A stretch of DNA of 64,000 nucleotides, from the NCBI GenBank assembly GCA_911728435.2, contig OU452199.1:25926860-25990859 (forward strand), written 5' to 3'. Under the pieces are notes generated by a model that saw nothing but the letters and a program-made list of their open reading frames with translations, did no database searches and was not told the origin of the DNA. Origin of the DNA: Apoderus coryli. Its lineage: Eukaryota; Arthropoda; Insecta; Coleoptera; Attelabidae. The position numbers and the translations under genes were made by a program. Below, one piece after another: positions 31,021-42,438 of this stretch; positions within the stretch are counted from its first letter, which is position 1, and each line of letters begins with the position of its first letter.

Positions 31021-31546
31021 TTAATTTTTTTATTAAGGACAATAATATTTAATTATAAATTATTAATATTGATCCCAAATAATAATTTATTTAATTTCCA
31101 TAAAGTATATTTTTACAAACGTGCCGTCATTTGACGATTTGTTAAATTATTTTGTAATTAGTGCCTGTTCCACTAACCTTTGGTCAAACAGAATATTTGT
31201 AATCGATTATTATTGTGTATCAACAACAAAAATTTTTGTAATCGTTGTTATATTTCTACAACGCTTAGATATATATTAATTTTCCGTAATAGCGACCTAC
31301 ATAAATTTATGTAATTATTCTACAAATTTTATTAATTTGTTGGTACACATAATATTAACGAATACGAAAGACTACAAGAATCATTAGCAGTTCCAGATAT
31401 GAAGGGCATTTTAGTCACATCTTCATAAAAATGTTATATTTGTTTATTTACCTTGGGACCATAATTTTTCATCAACATTTTAATACTACTACTGTCCGTA
31501 ATTAAACCAAATGCGGAAATGTTCAGCACATTCTATTTGTAAATTT
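31021..31546. other. intron/3' flank, no gene
   Basis: AT-rich. It contains a minus-strand AATAAA at about 31,443-31,448 that could serve the gene at 31,547-32,773. Confidence 0.4.
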
Positions 31547-32773
31547 TTAATTTTGATAACAGCAACAAGTGCAAAAATGATCGTTATCATCATTGCCTCG
31601 ATATGAACATAAATTGTCCTGTCGGTCATCATATCCTCTCGTTTGTCGACTTACACATCTTTTGCCAGCACAACATTTATTGCTAGGATTAAAACTATAG
31701 TTATTTGATCTGTTTTGTTCCCAACTTCCCCAGTTTGGCCTATAAGGAGGGTCATAATCATTGTAGAATCTTCTTGGAATATTTTTTCTTATTGGCATTT
31801 CTACATTTTGAACAAATTCTCGAGGATCTTGGTACTGATGAGTGTTTTCGTTATACGAGCTGGGAAAATTTCTAGGTAATCTCCTAGAATAATAATCATT
31901 CGATGGGCTCTGAAAATTTCTATTCAGATTATTTGTAGGAGGACGGTATTTATCATAATATGCTTGTCTTATTTCTGGAACTTTAGTATTGTATTGATGT
32001 ATATTAGGGTTTCTGTAGTGATTGATTTGGTCTCCATCTTTGGCTAAATTCGAACATCTTGAACATGATAAAACTATTTCGAGTTTTGGATATAATTTTT
32101 GTTCGTTTTGTTTATTTGTTGAACATTTATTACAAATAAATGGTTTATACAATGATGTTTTAAGGGTTTCTATAAAGGAATCGGTGTCAGTTACGACAGT
32201 GTCATCAGTTATTGCTGTAGTTGTTGAATATTTCGGTTTACTGGAGAGAAACACATTATCAATTGATGTTTGTTGAGTTTTATTAATCATAAAATCACTT
32301 GTTGAGTAAAGTGACTCGCTATCTGACGCACATATTTTTTTTTCGTTTTTCAGTAAACAACTTGAGTCTACACAATTTCTATATCGTTCTTCTTCAACCG
32401 TATTTTTCAATGAAACTTGTAACCTCAGTACTGGTGTTTTAGATGTAATAATAGTCGGGGGTGCTGTAGTCTGTACTGAAACTTCGCTTTGTACTTCAGG
32501 CTGAACTTCATCCGTCGATGTTGATTTCGTTTCATCGAGGTCTGCTATTAAGTCTGAAGTTTGTGCAAAATCTTTCGCAGATTCATGGTTAGGATTTATG
32601 ATTTGAGTTTCTTCTGCTATGTTATCTATTTCACTTACTTTATTTTCCTCATTTTCTATAGACGTTTCAGATGATAAGACTGTACTTAATTTGGATTCAG
32701 ATGGACCATTTAGAACGATTACTTTACTGTTTTCAACTTCGTTCCACTTCTTTTTCGATTCACATGTACCCAT
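31547..32773 (-). CDS. orphan protein, putatively N-myristoylated, disordered with Cys-rich tail
   Basis: An intact single-exon frame; it is open from an ATG at 32,812, but I prefer the ATG at 32,773. That start gives MGTCESKKKW, a textbook N-myristoylation signal (Gly2, Ser6, Lys7) with Cys4 available for palmitoylation. The 408 residues are mostly low-complexity acidic/Ser/Thr-rich sequence. In the middle is a possible zinc site CNKC-x19-CSRC (about residues 214-240). An Arg/Asn/Tyr/Pro-rich region with many NxxY and RRF/PRNF patches follows, and the tail is Cys-rich (CCAGKRC, HFCTCCCYQN). I do not recognise the family. It lies antisense in intron 2 of the TMEM192-like gene. A minus-strand TATAAAA lies at 32,881-32,887. 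It is unbroken amid decayed elements, which argues for selection. Confidence 0.65.
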   Translation of the reverse strand: MGTCESKKKWNEVENSKVIVLNGPSESKLSTVLSSETSIENEENKVSEIDNIAEETQIINPNHESAKDFAQTSDLIADLDETKSTSTDEVQPEVQSEVSVQTTAPPTIITSKTPVLRLQVSLKNTVEEERYRNCVDSSCLLKNEKKICASDSESLYSTSDFMINKTQQTSIDNVFLSSKPKYSTTTAITDDTVVTDTDSFIETLKTSLYKPFICNKCSTNKQNEQKLYPKLEIVLSCSRCSNLAKDGDQINHYRNPNIHQYNTKVPEIRQAYYDKYRPPTNNLNRNFQSPSNDYYSRRLPRNFPSSYNENTHQYQDPREFVQNVEMPIRKNIPRRFYNDYDPPYRPNWGSWEQNRSNNYSFNPSNKCCAGKRCVSRQTRGYDDRQDNLCSYRGNDDNDHFCTCCCYQN

Positions 32774-32880
32774 AATATCACAGATATCGTTGGTAATAAA
32801 TTGTAATTTCATTCGCTGATTTTATAAGCAATAATTAGTGTTTTTGTTTCTGTAGTCATATCTGTTGACTTCACTAGAAT

Positions 32881-32887
32881 TTTATAC
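32881..32887 (-). promoter_or_regulatory. candidate TATA box of the orphan gene
   Basis: TATAAAA on the minus strand, about 70 bp upstream of the first in-frame ATG and 108 bp upstream of the preferred one. A second copy lies at 32,819-32,825. Confidence 0.35.
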
Positions 32888-33720
32888 TTTATGTAAAAAA
32901 TATTACAAACAATTAACCATTAGTGAAAAGTTCTGATTTGAAATATGTCTAGTGACATGACACATTTATCAGGGTGATTAAATAGTTTACCAAATATTTG
33001 TATCTTTTTTTTTAAATCATCTTTAGTAGTCAGTTGATGTATGTATTCGTTAAATGTACTCTAATATAAACTGTCATTATAATTCCTCTGCATAAAAAAT
33101 GCTCCATGGTCTCTAAGAATCGATCCCATTCCGAAGTCTGTGATTTCAGATAAGTAAATCAAATCTGCTCCCGTAGAATTTGTTAAAATCTTTCTGGTAC
33201 GTGTTTCTTAACTAATCAAAATGAAAATTGGTGCAAAAATCGTTTAGCTAATATCTCGGTCGGATTCATTGGTGGGCAAGTTTGTAAACATTCCTATTTT
33301 TTTAATTTTTTACGTATGTTTATTACAAAATCATTTCTAAAAATTATAAAAGCAATTTAACACTTTGGATAATACCATAAAAGCTCTGCCTACTCTAACC
33401 AGATTTCGAATTCCACTGAAGAATTCATTTTTAGGGGAAATGAATGTGCTATAGTTGAAGGATTATTATTAAGAAAAAGAATGTATGTGTGTATGTATGT
33501 ATGCTTATTGTATTATTAAATAATAAATTGTTACTTATAGTTATTATTTATTGTTATTTATACGATTATTTGGTTTATTATTGTTGTTTTCATTAATATT
33601 AGGTATTTAGTTTTAGTTCATGGTTAAGTATTTCAAAAGTAGCTTAGGCTAAAACTTCGCCATTTTGATGAAACTTTTTTTATGTATGTTTGTACGGATA
33701 ACATTTCAAGTTATTTGGAG
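32888..33720. other. intron, nothing recognised
   Basis: AT-rich with a short TGTATG-type microsatellite near 33,483-33,510. No gene is seen. Confidence 0.4.
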
Positions 33721-33724
33721 CATC

Positions 33725-34346
33725 GATTTCAGATGTCTACACTGGTTTAGCTGCTTTGGATGTCAATAAGCGAGCAAGCCCACACGAAATTCCACCAATT
33801 GTTCTTCGTAATGGTGCTTTTATCTTGGCTAGACCGTTTCATCTCATTTTATGCAAGCTTCATAACACCAATTTTTAAGAAGGGAGATAAATCTGATGTT
33901 TAAAACTACCGGCCGGTTTCTATCCTAGCGCTATACCCAAACTCTTCGAAAACTTAATTACAAACAATTTAGCATCTGTTTTCAAGTTGGACATGGTTGA
34001 CGATCAGTATGGATTTTTGTGCGGGGCTTAATATTCTGTACTTCGTCAGGTTCATACTGTATATACTGACTTCTCCAAGGCTTTCGATAAGGTTAGTTAT
34101 CGGGTACTGGTGGCAGAGCTTACCGCGTGCTGTGTTGGAGAACCGTCATTGCAATGGCTTACTAGCAACTTGTCTGGTCGTACACAGATCGTACGGATAT
34201 GTGGTTTTGGGTCTTCTAATATTAATGTGACATCTGGTGTCAGGGTTCACATCTGGGACATTTATTGTTTAATTTGTTTGTGAATGATATTGTCAAATGT
34301 TTGTTAAACAGCAACTTTAAGCTTTTTGCAGATGAAGCGTCATAAA
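33725..34346 (+). pseudogene. Jockey-like reverse transcriptase remnant
   Basis: Frame-broken RT motifs in order: FITPIFKKGDKSDV, YRPVSILALYPKLFENLI, QYGFL, YTDFSKAFDKV, LFNLFVNDIV and FKLFADEAS (the usual FADD box). The element end is cut by the pogo-type remnant that follows on the other strand. Confidence 0.75.
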
Positions 34347-34890
34347 TGACTTCATAAAACTGCTCAATCATATCATAAACCGGTAATCCCTCAAATATCA
34401 ATTTTCCGTTAATGTACCCAAGATAGTCGTTCCAGATATTCAAGTCTGCGATCTTAAAATCATAATTAGATCTTTCTGTCTGAGGATAACGGCATACTTG
34501 CGTTTTGCATACAGTCGTGGCAAAAGAGCAGGAATCGCGAATCCATTTCGAGCAATGTAAGCAATTAACCAGTTATCAGATTTTGTGGTTTGGAAATACT
34601 TTTCACTACAATCGGTGCAAGATTCGTCAACGACGTCCATATCATCGGCAGAGTCATTCACTGTCGGTTGTTTTAGATCTTCGTCTGAGGATAAGCCGCT
34701 TTTGGAAGCTTCTTTTTTTACTTTTGACTTTCTATCTTGTTTTAGCCACTTTTTTCTTTTTTTCGCAAATTTTTGTCTGTGGTTAACATTTCTGCCAGCT
34801 GGTTGCTCCTTCGTCGAACAGAATTAACGTCAGTAGAAACAACTGGATCAAGTGAGATTATTTCCAGTATTTTTCTGGGGGTCATTCGCG
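34347..34890 (-). pseudogene. pogo/Tigger-type transposase C-terminal fragment with PHD-like finger
   Basis: Starts near MTPRKILEIISLDPVVSTDV (about 34,886), followed by a basic stretch (KKKKKWLKQDRKSK) and an acidic region. Then comes CTDCSEKYFQ followed, after a frameshift, by CLHCSKWIRDSC, forming a PHD-like Cys-rich finger of the kind found at the end of pogo-type transposases. The DDE core is absent. Confidence 0.6.
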
Positions 34891-35818
34891 TATTTGCATT
34901 AGTTAATAAAATTCAGATTTGAATTATAGGTGAGGAAACATCAATTATAGATATATTAATTTTTAATTCAAACTAACGTCATATTTCACTCACTAAAACC
35001 TCGAAATCGTTCTAAATGGCTTATTTGCGTTCAATGTATTTTAGTTATACTAATAAAATTCAGGTTTGAATTATAGGGGAGAAAACATCATCATATTTCA
35101 CTGTCTATTTTTTCAAACCCAAGGACCTATTAATTGAGACCCCTTCTGCTTGTCTCACTGGCAGCCATGGAAAACTAGCTAATCTCGATTCCTTACTAAA
35201 ACCATGTTTAATGCCCAGCGAAGTTAAAAGCCATACTTCGCACGTCAATTCAAATAGGAGAAAATCCGGTTTTTTGAAGTTCTAGGATATGTTGTGGCAC
35301 ACTATTCTTCAGCATTTTCGTCTAATGTGGAGGAGGGACGAAGAGGAATTTTCTTTACATTTTTCTTCTTCGTAGTGTGGTCGTCGGTACCCTAAAATTT
35401 CGAGCAGGCTTCCAATGTATGTTCATTAACAGCTTGAAGGGCATAGTGGAAAGGAAAATAAAGCTTAATGAGACATCTCACCTGATTTCTTCGTTATGAG
35501 GGCAGAGATGGCGCCCTCACAAACTAAACACGTTTTGAAATATTAGCCATTTTAAGGTTATACAACAAAAACTTGAGTGCTTTTACTTACTTGTGACGAT
35601 AACTTGACTAAAATTATTGTTAACTTTAGAGTTCACTACCACAAAGAAGGAATTAGGGAAAATATATTTGTCCCAACCAGATCACAGTATAAAACGATAT
35701 TTTAGTAGTAATTTAACCGGTGACCACAGAGGCATCTATCTATCCTCGAATTACGTAATAATTTCTATTTTTACAAATTTAGTCCAGTTTATGCTAATAG
35801 TATTTTTTTAAATTTCAG
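34891..35818. other. end of intron 2, no gene
   Basis: Low-information AT-rich DNA with partial duplication (AAATTCAGRTTTGAATTATAG near 34,910 and 35,050). It ends at the acceptor aatttcag of exon 3. Confidence 0.5.
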
Positions 35819-36098
35819 CTCGTTGATATAATTGCAAAATCACGACATCATGGCATAAGAATAAATGGTTATTTGGAGTTTTATCAGCAAACGAAATTAC
35901 ATGTTAGTTTACCATTACACGTCGTTAGTCTATGGAGTGTGTTGATACTATTTATCAATGCACTAATGCAACATTTCTACCCAGACGATTTTGCAGAAAG
36001 ATGTATAAAAGGTGGAACATTATCTCCAATTTCATATTTGTGTGCATTTATCACTTTTGAGTTTTGCCTTCTTTTTGGCATTAACATTAATTATATAG
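35819..36098 (+). CDS. Tmem192: TMEM192-like gene, coding exon 3
   Basis: Acceptor aatttcag and donor gtaagt; enters phase 0 and leaves phase 1. The 93 codons give LVDIIAKSRHHGIRINGYLE (loop between helices 2 and 3; the family has a similar HHSKIRNRGY-type loop), a third helix (LPLHVVSLWSVLILFINAL), an HxFxPDDF-type loop, and a fourth helix (YLCAFITFEFCLLFGININ). The four-helix layout matches TMEM192. Confidence 0.85.
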
Positions 36099-36934
36099 GT
36101 AAGTGTTGAAATCGGAACCAAGTTATACTTAAAAAGAAGACAAAAATTGTAATTTTTTTAAAGGAAATGCTCATAAAAGGTCTATTAGATATACACGACG
36201 ATTCACGGTCGATGGAAAACGAAGTTGATACCAACTTTGTTATTTCATATGGAACATACTTTATTGTATTGCATTTTTAGATTCCTTATCCCTTTTGACG
36301 TAGGTTAAAATACCAAACTTGACTTCGTTTGGAAAACCTGTAATTTCTCAAAAATTTCCTTATGATACCCTGCACATGTGGCACATCATTGTACTCAGGA
36401 CGACGGCTGAAACTCAAAAGTGCCCTAAAAATGGGGTTGAGCAGATTTCGAATCAAATACGTAGGCTATAAAATTGCTAAAACTTGCCACAACTGACGTG
36501 TCTGGACTTTTCTTTCAAAAATGTACTATTTTGAAAATAATCGCCCGTTCTGTTACTTTACAGACATCATGTAGTTCCAATTCACTCACAATTCACAATG
36601 AATATTTTTTAAAAATTCAACAGTTTACACACAATATTCCGTGTCAAATACTGTGAATAATGCTGTATATGAATTTTTGTATATTTTGCAAATTTTGATA
36701 TCTGTTAGGGTATAGAGAAAATGGATTTATCGAGTTCAGATAATACTGTAACATCCACTTATTTTTAACGGATTCAAATTCAAACGAGGGGTCGGCATTT
36801 TCATTAGTTCTCGTAATCGGGTTTACTTCACAATTAGTTTTGAGAGATGACACAGTATTATTTGGACTCATTAAATTGGATATTTTGAACAAAATCAATT
36901 TATCTTTTCTTTTTTTATGTTCTTGAAACATTTT

Positions 36935-37378
36935 TCTTTTCTTTTTCTTTGGGTTTCAGTTTCTTGAAAACAATTTTTTTTTAATTTTTAGAGAAAGTTA
37001 CATTTCGCTTGTCTAACATTCTAAAAATTACATTGCATAAAATCTTTTTTTTTTTACATAAAAATACATTTATTTCGCTATTTACAATAACATACAGTTT
37101 AAAAAAAAACTGTATGTGATTGTAAACGTGATGTCCAGCGAAATAAATGTGTTTTTATGTAAAACAAAAAGATTTTATAGCTACAATGTAATTTTTAGAA
37201 TGTTTATAACCTAAAGTTTATTTACAAACTATAAAAAAAGAAAACAAAAGCCAGATAGAATGACCTGAAGAAGGTGATAAAACAATCGTCGAAACGTAGT
37301 CGTAGAATAATATAATAAAGTGAAATGTAACTTTTGCTAAAAATTAAAAAGAACCTGAAACCCAAAGAAAAAAAAAAA
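36935..37378. repeat. inverted-repeat element with hammerhead-like motif
   Basis: Outer arms (about 36,940-37,020 and 37,315-37,375, with TTTCTTTGGGTTTCAG and its complement) and inner arms (about 36,997-37,090 and 37,105-37,210) are complementary. A hammerhead-like motif lies between the right inner and outer arms at 37,262-37,308. Confidence 0.8.
37262..37308 (+). ncRNA. hammerhead-like motif (second family)
   Basis: CUGAAGA, extra A, stem GGUGAU/AUCGUC (6 bp with wobbles), GAAAC, GUAGUC. Stem I is weak, so activity is doubtful. Confidence 0.4.
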
Positions 37379-37413
37379 TATAAAAAAAATAAAATCAATT
37401 TATTTAATTTCAG

Positions 37414-37562
37414 TCAGGGTTATAAAATTTAACCAACAAAAACCGCCACCGGATGTTCAAAAAGAGGAATGGATGGCTTGCGGGTCACCGGACACTTTTG
37501 CTCAAAATGAAGTTGGTTATCGGCAGCTTGGCGACAAAGTTTATGACCTATTAGAAAAACAA
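37414..37562 (+). CDS. Tmem192: TMEM192-like gene, coding exon 4
   Basis: Acceptor atttcag and donor gtgagt; enters phase 1, leaves phase 0. It encodes the start of the cytosolic tail VRVIKFNQQKPPPDVQKEEW followed by MACGSPDTFAQNEVGYRQL and ending DLLEKQ. The K-x-R/K-F-N-x-x-K-P-x-PD pattern after the last helix is characteristic of TMEM192. Confidence 0.85.
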
Positions 37563-38124
37563 GTGAGTGTTCTACTAGTCATATTACCGTATTTTTTAGA
37601 TAACTTTTAATTAAGGAATTTTACATTGGCGGCAAATGCTCAAATTTAGGATGTTCTATGGTTCATGTGCCAGACTGTAACTATATGGCTAATAAGCGAA
37701 AGAGGCACTGATGCTGGTATGTTTCCATTATCCACAAGAAAACTCCTTGTCAAAATTGACGAATATTTCAAATTCGAATTAAATCTTAACGTTGAATATT
37801 TTTGGAACCCTTAATCAATTTTTTAAGAATTGTAGGTTTTAGTAGTGGCAATTCAGTCAAGTGACTATCGATTAGCTGCAAAGTAATTTTTTAATATACA
37901 TACAGGGTGATTTGCATTAAAAGGAATTTTATGGTAAATTGTGTAACACCTTGTGGAGTGAACTGGTCTTTCTACCAGCCTTCTTCAAAACTGATCATTA
38001 GTACCGTTTATTAGTAGCACTCTATTTTTTGAATCGCCTTTTTAGCTTTATTATTAAGGGATATACAGAGGATTTTGTGAACTTATGCACTAGTGATATA
38101 AAAAAAAACTTACGTCTTAATGTT
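37563..38124 (+). other. intron 4, left part
   Basis: No gene. It ends with the target duplication ATGTT (38,120-38,124) of the LTR element. Confidence 0.5.
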
Positions 38125-38325
38125 TGTTATGTTTTCTCAAAGGACCAATTGAAATGAATATTGAACTTGTATAACGACTTTTTTTATTGTAAAATTGAGT
38201 TTTTTATTGAGTAATGAAATGAACTGTAATTGACTTTTTTTTTTTTTTACAAAAGTGTTACTATAGAAACATAAAAATACAAAGTGTTAACAAAATTAAA
38301 GGACTGGACTATAACAAACTTAACA
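38125..38325 (-). repeat. 3' LTR of the BEL/Pao element
   Basis: 201 bp; differs from the partner LTR only by poly-T run length as far as I can see. The segment next to it (38,326-38,340 on the minus strand reading AAGGTGGCCGGCTA) is the polypurine-tract position. Confidence 0.93.
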
Positions 38326-38381
38326 TAGCCGGCCACCTTAAAAGTTATAAACTTTTAACATAAATTATTAATGTAATCAAA

Positions 38382-39455
38382 TTAACTATTGTTCGTATCA
38401 ATTGGAAGGACACAAATTTTATTGATACTTCGTTTTAATATTTTACCACTCGGTATTTTTACCGACACTACCCTCACAATATTGTCCGTTCCAGGATGAC
38501 ACTGAAGAACTCTTGCCATGGACCATTTGAGGGGTGGAACATTATCGTCCTTCAACACAACTAATGTTCCTTCTTGAATAGGATTTGTTTTTGTCACTTT
38601 CCATTTATTTCTTTCTTGCATGTTTGACAAATATTCCAAAGACCATCGATGCCAAAATTGCTGTACGATCTGTTGCATTCGCTGATAACGGTTTAAGCGG
38701 TTTTCTTTAATTTCCATAAGATTTGATTGAGGTAAAGCAGATAACGTCTCCCCAATCAAAAAATGAGATGGAGTTAATGGATTATAATCCAAAGGATCAC
38801 TCGAAATTGGAGTGAGTGGCCTCGAATTTAAACAGGCTTCTATCTGGACTAAAATAGTATACATCTCTTCATAAGTTAGAGATGCATTAGACAAGACTCT
38901 TTTCATGTGATATTTGACAGACTTTATAGAAGCTTCCCATAGACCTCCCATATGGGGAGAATTAGCTGCAATAAATTTAAAATAAATTCTATCGTTGTTA
39001 GAAAATTGAACAATGGCATTTTGATGTTCTTGACTGTTTAACAAAATGTATAATTCGTTTAACTCGTTAGCAGCTCCTACAAAGTTAGAACCATTATCGG
39101 AATAAATTAAATATGGTCTGCCTCGTCTAGATATAAATCGCTTAAGGGCGTTAAGAAATGCTTCTGTAGATAGACCTTGCACCAATTCGATGTGAATGGC
39201 TTTAGTGCTTAGGCATACAAATACGCATATATATGCTTTAACAAACTTTGTATTTCTTAACGTACTATTTTTGATTAAGAATGGACCTGCGTAATCTACC
39301 CCGCATTTGTAAAATGATCTAATAGTATCAAATCTTTCAGGAGGTAAATTACCCATTATTTGATCTAATGATATTGGTTTTGCTCGAAAACATTGTATAC
39401 AACCTCTAAGGACTTTCTTAATAGTATTTTTTCCCGACAAAATCCAATATTCCAA
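38382..39455 (-). pseudogene. BEL/Pao integrase region
   Basis: About 357 codons. CIQCF is part of the N-terminal zinc region. The catalytic core has Asp in GVDYAGPF, Asp in SDNGSNF and Glu in GGLWEASIKSVK (DDE). A C-terminal region containing VLKDDNVPPLKWSMARV is typical of Pao integrases. This part is intact in itself but lies in a different frame from the RNase H part. Confidence 0.9.
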
Positions 39456-39613
39456 TCTAATTATTGCTAGTAAAGTTTGTATACCTGCATGTAAATTATC
39501 ATAATGTGTTTTAAGGATAACTAATTCCGTAAATTTGTGATTTGATGGTAAAATAATAGGAAACTTTTGATTATAACATACATTGGAATGTTTTAATCTA
39601 CCTCCAACTCTTA

Positions 39614-40135
39614 TTATAGATTTCTCATCAAGAAATGGATTAAGGCATAATAGATTGCTTCTTGAATCAAGCGACCTTCCATTTGAAGAGCATTAATTTC
39701 AAATGACAAATGTTGAGACTGAACCATTTTTACTAGACATGTCATGGATGAATTGAGTTCATCAATAGAAAGAATGGTATTCAGTATTTTATTGCTTCCA
39801 TGCATCCTAGCAAGACAATTTCCTTTAAATCTTAAAATGAATGCTACTACATGATTCAATGTGTTAAGTTTTGAAAATTTTGAAAATATATCTATATTAT
39901 CATTTTCCTTATTGGTAACAAGACTAACAGTGTTTTGTTTAACTTCTGGGATATTTATATTAGTAAAATCTAATGTCGTTGAATTATTAAAAGTTAAAAT
40001 ATTTGAATGTAAAAAATCAGGTCCGTTCCACCATATATCTTGAGATGATAAATTTTCTGGGTTAATTCCTCGAGATATAATATCAGCAGGATTTTTATCA
40101 CCAGCTACATGATACCAATTTGTTACTAATGTCAA
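39614..40135 (-). pseudogene. BEL/Pao RNase H-to-integrase linker region
   Basis: Contains WYHVAGDKNPADIISRG, the conserved end of the Pao RNase H domain, and WWNGPDFL. It is offset by frame breaks on both sides (near 40,229 and near 39,675). Confidence 0.88.
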
Positions 40136-40154
40136 TTCCTGTATTTCACATACT

Positions 40155-42413
40155 CTATTGGCTACAAAAGTTTGAAGATAGCATGGTTGAGTTGCAATCC
40201 ATGCTAAAACAATTTTGGAGTCGCACCAAAAAAAATGAATTATCTATTTTAATAGTAACAGTTTGTATAACTTTACCTAATAGTTTTGCTAATAGCAAGG
40301 CACCGCACAATTCCAGTTTTGGAAGAGAAATCTTTTTAAGTGGTGCTACCTTAGATTTAGCACATAGAAGACTAACTTGATGATTATCATTGTGCTCATT
40401 AATAGATCGTAAATAAACACAACAACCATATGCTAATTCAGAGGCATCACAGAAACCATGAATCTCTATACGAGTAGGACTTTCACAAAGAACATGCCTT
40501 GAAATATTAATGGAATTGAGGCATTGTAATTGAATTGTAAATAATTTCCAAAATGTTGAAAGTTCTGGTGGAATCAAATCATTCCAGTTTAGTTGCTTTT
40601 GCCATAATTGTTGCATCAATAGTTTTGCTTTGATTGTAGCAGGACCAACTAATCCCAGTGGATCGAAAATTTGTGATATAACAGAAAGTACATGTCGTTT
40701 TGTAATCGTTTCAGGAATCGCGAAAGTATTAATGGAATATCTAAGACTATCATTATCTGAATCCCAGATTATGCCTATTGTTTTAACTTCCGATTTTTCT
40801 TTAAAAACGTGTATTGATGAATTCTGATTTGAGTCATTAATAATCTCAAGAGAATTTGATGCCCACTTTCTGAGATCAAAACCAGCAGAATTTAAAATCA
40901 GTGAAATTTCATTTTTTATTTGTTTAACTTTCTCTATTGATTCTGCTCCAGTCAGCAAATCATCAACATAGAAATCCCTTAATATAATTGAACATGCTTC
41001 CGGAAATTCTTTCATATTTTGATATGCTACTTCATGCAAACAACGAACTGCCAAAAATGGTGCGCATGAAGTACCATAAGTAACTGTATTTAATGTAAAG
41101 ATTTGAATGGGCTCTGTATCATTTTCACGCCAAAATATGCGTTGCATGTTTCTATCGTCAGGATGTACCAAGATCATACGATACATCTTAGCAATATCTG
41201 CTGATACAACGTACGGATGTGAACGGAATCGCAAAATAATATCGAAAATGTCATCTTGAATTTTTGGACCAACTCGTAAACAAGAGTTTAAAGAAATGTT
41301 AGTATCTGTAATTGCACTACCATCAAAGACCACCCTAAATTTAGTAGTACTGCTTCCTTCTTTTTTAACAGCATGGTGAGGAAGATAGAATGAAAATGTA
41401 TCATCATTTAAATTAGAAGAAAGGACTGACATATGTTTCATAGAAATGTATTCTTGCATAAATTCATTATATGATTGCTTATAATTATGGTCTCGCTTAC
41501 AACGATTTTCAACCGATTCTAATCGTTTTAACGCTACGGGTTTTGAGTTGCCCAAATTCGAAAGAATATCATTGTTATATGGTAGTCTAACTATGAATCT
41601 ACCATCTACATCTCGACTTGTCGTATCCTTAAAATAAGTTTCACAATATTGTTCATCTAATGATAAATGCTTCTTTGTAGCGACTTCTTCAAGTTCCCAA
41701 AATTTTGCTAATTGTTGATTTAAACTTAAATTGCAAACGTTGACAGTTTTGATAGTATTGTTTTGAATGTTAACCGTGCCAGCTAATATCCAACCCAAAA
41801 CTGATTTTTGTAATATAAGTTTATTATTATCCAATCTAATTTGTTCATTGCACAATAAATCATAAAAATGTGACGATCCTATTAGAATATCAATCTCTGC
41901 AGGTTTATGTAAGTTAGGATCGGCTAGTTTTATATAACTAGGAATGTTTATTGAGTTTAATGAAAAATGTTTTGTAGGAAGTTTTTCTGTAATTTTGGAA
42001 ATTGTTAAAAATGTCAAATTAGATTCGTAATTACTATGAATTGACTTTATTGAAGTATTTACAATTTTGAATAAATCTATAGGACTTTGACCTATTCCAG
42101 AAATTGTACATTTAATAGGAGCTTCTTGTAATTGCAATTTTTTAGCTAACAATGTAGTGATGAAGTTGCTTTGACTTCCACAATCAAGAAGACAACGGCA
42201 TTCGTGATATTTACCTTGAATGTCTTGAATGTATACCATTGCAGTTGATAAAAGTACTAAATTATTTTTATTGGCAACATGTGTTGATATTGTAATATCA
42301 CGACATGATTGTGATGTTGAGGGATTATTATTAACATTATTTTCACTACTTGTTTGTTCAGCACTTCCATTATTGCTTTGAGTTTTAATTTCATTTGTAT
42401 TGTTTGAATGCAA
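40155..42413 (-). pseudogene. BEL/Pao protease and reverse transcriptase
   Basis: About 752 codons. The aspartic protease motif LLDCGSQSNFIT is near residue 77. RT motifs are FRVVFDGSA, VSADIAKMYRMILV (catalytic Asp), TYGTSCAPF and the YVDD box (FYVDDLLTG), followed by the Pao connection and the start of RNase H (FCDASELAYGCCVYLR). The frame fails at an 8-base A run (plus strand, about 40,225-40,232), one base longer than the reading frame needs. Confidence 0.92.
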
Positions 42414-42438
42414 AATTGTGTTGTGTTTTCCGTGACAT

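Larger units (their letters stand above)
36099..37413 (+). other. intron 3 with an inverted-repeat element
   Basis: Contains the palindromic element at 36,935-37,378 and a small unassigned frame on the opposite strand (36,644-36,931) that I do not accept as a gene. Confidence 0.5.

Noticed and set aside
32022..32276. Plus-strand frame inside the orphan gene
   Set aside because: Antisense shadow of the 421-codon frame.
36644..36931. 95-codon minus-strand frame
   Set aside because: Low-complexity, no start context or homology, adjacent to an inverted-repeat element in an intron.
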